From NCBI GenBank assembly GCA_036504595.1, contig DASXUX010000058.1, positions 1-24,242 on the forward strand: DNA of 24,242 nt. The letters are read 5' to 3'. This document shows positions 21,259 to 24,242 of this stretch, piece by piece. The number at the start of each line of letters is the position of its first letter. Positions within the stretch are counted from its first letter, which is position 1. The notes below the pieces were generated by a model. The model was not told the origin of the DNA and did not search any database. It saw only the letters and a program-made list of their open reading frames with translations. Source of the DNA: DASXUX01 sp036504595 (lineage in GTDB: Bacteria > Planctomycetota > SZUA-567 > H5-PLA8). The position numbers and the translations under genes were made by a program.

Positions 21259-22212
21259 ATGCGAATTCTGTTAGTTGCAGTGCTGTCGGGCGCCGGGCTG
21301 CTGGCGTCGGCGGCGATGGAGCCGCCCCAGCCGGGGCAGCCAGGCCAGGCGCCGCAGCAGGCGTCCGGTCAGCAGCAGAATGTCCACGGACACATCGTGG
21401 CGATCTTTGCGCCGCAGTTTCAGGGCGGCGAGAGGCACTTGATTGGAATCGTCAAGTCGGACGACAACAAGATAACTCGTGTGGTCTTTGGCAGCGTCAA
21501 AGACCTGGAATCCAAACAATTCAAGGCTGGCTGGAATGACGATGTTGAGGTGGCAGGCTTAACCGGCACGCTCAACGACCGGCCGGTCGTGTTTGCCGAA
21601 CACGTGAAGTCCGGTGGCAAGGACTTCGCTTTCAACCGGCCGAGTTCGTTCCAGGAGAACGCTTCCTTCCCGGCTTCGTTCCACGGTGGCCAGAAGGACA
21701 TGCCGGCCGGCACGACCGAAGGAAAGGGAGGCTTCCTGGGGGAAGGTTCCCGGAACGAGTTGTACGTGAACGGGAAACTGACCAGCACTTCGGAATTCAC
21801 GTTCGATGGTGAAGCGCAGCCGCACATTCTGGCCAAAGTGGAGACCAGCGATGGCCACAACGTCGTGGTGGACATCGGCACCAAAGGCAGCGTGGGCAAC
21901 CTGAAGCTGCAGAACGGAGAGCTTTTTGCAGCGGCGGGCTTTGGCGGTTACTTGAGCGGCCGGCCGGTGCTGTTCGCTCAGTACGTGGCGAACACGGTGC
22001 CCGTGCAGCGTCCGCAGGGCTGGGAAGAGTCGTGGCAGAAGAGCGAACAGGGGCAACCGACTTCGCACATGCAGCCGGGTCAGCCGAGTTCGATGCAGCA
22101 GGGTGGGATGACGAAGGGCCAGGGGACATCGGTGCAAACCAGCCAGCCGGGGCAGTCAAACTGGAGCAAGGGCCAGGCTGGGAACATGCAGGACAGCAAC
22201 CCGAGCAGGTAA
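21259..22212 (+). CDS. Secreted two-module protein with Gln/Gly/Ser-rich tail, unknown function
   Basis: The 317-residue product begins at ATG 21259, with AAGGAGAG 5 nt upstream, after a signal peptide (MRILLVAVLSGAGLLASAA). A Pro/Gln-rich linker leads to two beta-rich modules of about 75-85 residues. The first has GHIVAI, VVFGSVKDLE and DRPVVFAEHVKSG; the second has VNGKL, VVVDIGTKGSVGNLK and GRPVLFAQYVANT. The matching ends (RPVxFAxxV) indicate an internal duplication. The C-terminal 70 residues are Gln/Ser/Gly/Met-rich. No family is recognised. It follows the Tyr-rich protein and may share a transcript, although a palindromic repeat lies between. It is followed by a strong terminator. Confidence 0.7.
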   Translation: MRILLVAVLSGAGLLASAAMEPPQPGQPGQAPQQASGQQQNVHGHIVAIFAPQFQGGERHLIGIVKSDDNKITRVVFGSVKDLESKQFKAGWNDDVEVAGLTGTLNDRPVVFAEHVKSGGKDFAFNRPSSFQENASFPASFHGGQKDMPAGTTEGKGGFLGEGSRNELYVNGKLTSTSEFTFDGEAQPHILAKVETSDGHNVVVDIGTKGSVGNLKLQNGELFAAAGFGGYLSGRPVLFAQYVANTVPVQRPQGWEESWQKSEQGQPTSHMQPGQPSSMQQGGMTKGQGTSVQTSQPGQSNWSKGQAGNMQDSNPSR

Positions 22213-22225
22213 GGTTCAATGACTT

Positions 22226-22266
22226 AGGACAGGCACCCATACTCAGTGGGCGGTGCCTGTCCTTTT
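22226..22266 (+). terminator. Intrinsic terminator after the two-module secreted gene
   Basis: AGGACAGGCACC pairs with GGTGCCTGTCCT, a perfect 12-bp stem with a short internal loop region, followed by TTTTTCGG. It starts about 14 nt after the stop codon. This is the strongest intrinsic terminator in the window. Confidence 0.8.
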
Positions 22267-22356
22267 TCGGCCGGCGACAAATCCTTTACATCGCAGCGTA
22301 GTGTGTTAAGTTACTTGCCCTGAAATCGTTACACGTGGAGGGGTTCCAAAAAATAA

Positions 22357-23376
22357 ATGCGGTACAACCATGTTTGTCTCGAATCGTTCGGTTACGAACT
22401 TCCGCCTCACGTCGTGACCTCGGCTTCCATCGAAGAAAAGCTGGGCGCGCTGTACAAGAAGTTCAAGCTTCCGGCGGGCCGCCTGGAGATGATGAGCGGC
22501 ATCAAAGAGCGGCGCTTCTGGGATGAGGGCATGCAGCCCAGCCAGATCAGCGCAAAGGCCGGCGCGCTGGCGCTGAAGAATTCGCAAACGGACCCGGAAG
22601 AAATTGGCTGCCTGCTGCACACGGCGGTCTGCCGCGATTACCTGGAACCGGCGACGGCGACGATGGTGCACCGCGCGCTGGGTCTGGCCAAGGACGCAAC
22701 GATTTACGATATTTCGAACGCATGCCTGGGCTTCATGAATGGCATGGTGACGCTGGCCAACATGATCGAACTGGGCCAGATCAAGAAGGGGTTGGTGGTT
22801 TCGGGCGAAAGCAGCCGGCAGCTTGTGGAAGCGACGATTGACGGGTTGCTCGAAAATCCCAATCCGACACGCGACGACATCAAGGAAGCGTTCGCGTCGC
22901 TGACGATCGGTTCTGGCTGCTGCGCTCTGGTGATGGCGCATGAGAGCGTGACGAAGTTCGGGCACCGTCTGCTGGGCGGGTCGTACCGCTGCGCCACGGA
23001 GTTCAATCACCTGTGCCAGGGCAACGCAGGCAACATGGTGACGGATTCAGAGACGCTCCTTCAGGAAGGCTGCAAGCTGGCTCGCATGACCTGGGATAAG
23101 ACCCGCAAGCTGCTGGGATGGACGAACAACGTGGTCGATCGCGTGTTCTGTCACCAGGTCGGCAGCGCTCACCGCAGACTGCTGTATTCCACGCTGGAAC
23201 TGGACGAAAAGCGCGATTTTTCGACCGTCGAGTTCCTTGGCAACACGGGATCGGCCGCGTTGCCGATGACCATGGCGATGGGGCTCGAGAAGTCACCGCC
23301 GCCGCCGGATACCAAGATCGCCATGCTCGGCATCGGGTCGGGGCTGAATTGCCTGATGCTGGGAGTGAAGTGGTGA
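22357..23376 (+). CDS. OleA-like 3-oxoacyl-ACP synthase III (thiolase superfamily)
   Basis: The 339-residue enzyme has the FabH/OleA fold. Catalytic residues are visible: Cys123 in DISNACLGF, His266 in FCHQVGSAH and Asn296 in LGNTGSAALP. RDYLEPATA places Glu97 where OleA has its base for non-decarboxylative Claisen condensation of two acyl-CoAs, and the end IAMLGIGSGLNCLML matches OleA closely. OleA makes the beta-keto acid precursor of long-chain olefins; FabH instead starts fatty acid synthesis. I favour OleA-like, from recalled family features. ATG 22357 is forced, since a TAA precedes it in frame; GGAGGGG lies 13 nt upstream, unusually far. No oleB, oleC or oleD is in the window. A weak promoter-like TTTACA lies at 22285. 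Confidence 0.85.
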   Translation: MRYNHVCLESFGYELPPHVVTSASIEEKLGALYKKFKLPAGRLEMMSGIKERRFWDEGMQPSQISAKAGALALKNSQTDPEEIGCLLHTAVCRDYLEPATATMVHRALGLAKDATIYDISNACLGFMNGMVTLANMIELGQIKKGLVVSGESSRQLVEATIDGLLENPNPTRDDIKEAFASLTIGSGCCALVMAHESVTKFGHRLLGGSYRCATEFNHLCQGNAGNMVTDSETLLQEGCKLARMTWDKTRKLLGWTNNVVDRVFCHQVGSAHRRLLYSTLELDEKRDFSTVEFLGNTGSAALPMTMAMGLEKSPPPPDTKIAMLGIGSGLNCLMLGVKW

Positions 23377-23383
23377 GAACAGC

Positions 23384-23411
23384 AGGCTTGAGGCCTGAGG
23401 CTTGAGGCTGA
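23384..23411. repeat. Heptamer array (AGGCTTG) after the OleA-like gene
   Basis: Four exact-length units (AGGCTTG, AGGCCTG, AGGCTTG, AGGCTGA) start 7 nt after the stop. They form a 28-bp array unrelated in word to the other families. Confidence 0.75.
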
Positions 23412-23530
23412 AAGTCGGCGGATGGCACGTCACGCGGGTCCATTTTTTCACTTACCAAACGTGAGAACGCGCAACGTCATGGGACGTTGAAGGCGTGTGT
23501 TTGGCCGTATTCGGTGAGAAGTGAGGGTGG

Positions 23531-24098
23531 CGGACGAAGACGGACGCGCCGGAAGGCACCGGGAGGGTGCTCACGCGCATAGACGCTCCGGAAGGCACTT
23601 TGAGCGTTTCTATGTCAAAGGCGGGGTTTCGATTCGATTATATAAGAGATGTCCTGAGACGTTGCGGACGTATTCGGGCGTTTGAGGACTTCAGAGGACT
23701 TCTGGGTCAGAAGTGGGGATTTGGATTCGATTATATTGGTGAGTGGTGAGTGGTGGAGTGGTGGAGTGGTACGGACACGCCGGAAGGGACGTTTGTCACC
23801 TAGACGCACCTGAGTCACATGTATCACACAGACGCACTTTAGTCACATCTATGTCAAAAGGTGGGAATTGGATTGCTTTATACTGGTGAGTGGTGGAGTG
23901 GTGAGTGGTGGAGTGGTGAGTGGTGGAGTGGTGAGTGGTACGGACGCGCCGGAACGCACATTAACGCACTGGAACGCTCCTCAACGCGCCGGAAGGCACC
24001 GGAACGCTCCTCAAGCGCACGGACGCACCGGAAGGGACTTTGAACGTTTCTATGTCAAAAAATGCGATTTGGATTGCTTGATATAGTAGAGGAAATGG
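23531..24098. repeat. Four-copy compound repeat: 10-nt-period segment, AT-rich core, 7/8-nt array
   Basis: Four degenerate copies span this gene-free region. Each has a segment of roughly 10-nt period (units such as GGAACGCTCC and GGAAGGCACC; clearest at 23941-24050), then a core with the pattern GTCAAA-n-GGGATTTGGATT-n-TTATA. Cores lie near 23610-23651, 23703-23746, 23849-23893 and 24050-24098. In copies 2 and 3 a GGTGAGT/GGTGGAGT heptamer-octamer array follows (23738-23767 and 23884-23939). Frames through the copies are not consistent, so it looks non-coding. I do not recognise this element. Confidence 0.75.
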
Positions 24099-24133
24099 CG
24101 TCTGGTGGCTGGTGGTCTGCTGGATCGCTCGCC

Positions 24134-24226
24134 GGCGGCGTTAGCCTCGGAGAGGCGATACACGGGTAGCCCACGGCGTCAGCCGTGGGAACCGGATGTT
24201 TATGTGCGCAGAGCCCCGGATGGGGC
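24134..24226. repeat. Cluster of three short REP-like hairpins
   Basis: Three GC-rich hairpins follow one another: GCCTC-GGA-GAGGC (24134-24146), CCCACGGC-GTCA-GCCGTGGG (24170-24189) and GCCCC-GGAT-GGGGC (24213-24226). They resemble repetitive extragenic palindromes. No adjacent transposase is visible, but the window ends 16 bp later. Confidence 0.6.
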
Positions 24227-24242
24227 GGCACAGGGCACCGGT

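Noticed and set aside
23523..24086. Coding sequence through the compound repeat (FERFYVK appears in two copies)
   Set aside because: The shared peptide follows from the shared DNA, the copies fall in different frames with stops between them, and no ribosome-binding site precedes any start.
23531..24098. CRISPR array
   Set aside because: The copies are degenerate, differ in length, and the spaces between cores are themselves periodic repeats rather than unique spacers; no cas genes are near.

Overview
The window reads as chromosomal DNA of a GC-rich Planctomycetota-like bacterium, probably from a metagenome assembly. The lineage is inferred from gene content: a large secreted protein resembling the hydrazine synthase alpha subunit with three CxxCH motifs, type IV pilus/type II secretion ATPases scattered among unrelated genes, a giant secreted helical protein, and many palindromic repeats. 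No tRNA, rRNA, CRISPR array, integrase or transposase gene was seen.

Layout. 1-770: the tail of an unidentified gene, then a small two-gene cassette ending in a MazF/PemK-like protein. 780-3719: purN, pilT and a stand-alone MshEN-domain protein. 3766-7136: a secreted GH5 glycosidase and a GT-C-type membrane glycosyltransferase. 7176-8753: miaB. 8956-12444: a likely operon of a cyclic-nucleotide-binding-domain/GspE-type ATPase fusion, a radical SAM/SPASM protein and a small one-helix membrane protein. 12515-13402 (minus): an exported cyclophilin. 13726-17751: a 1341-residue exported helical protein, convergent with 17794-20565 (minus), the HzsA-like cytochrome protein. 20833-22212: two small secreted proteins. 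22357-23376: an OleA-like thiolase-fold enzyme. 23377-24242: no gene, only repeats.

Genes that may work together are the three motor-related genes (retraction ATPase PilT, an MshEN adaptor, and an assembly-type ATPase fused to a cNMP-binding fold), with the radical SAM protein and the small membrane protein as possible partners of the last. The other genes look like independent housekeeping or envelope functions.

The most unusual content is the repeats. At least seven unrelated short words, nearly all kept to a strict 7-nt period, form small arrays that begin at or within about 10 nt of stop codons; some supply the stop itself. Related 7-nt and 8-nt arrays lie in frame inside two large exported proteins, and a palindromic 30-bp unit is repeated four times in frame inside miaB. 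A 122-bp perfect-ended inverted-repeat element sits inside one heptamer array so that removing it together with 3 bp restores the array phase. The last 600 bp hold four degenerate copies of a compound repeat (10-nt-period segment, conserved AT-rich core, then in two copies a 7/8-nt array) that I do not recognise.
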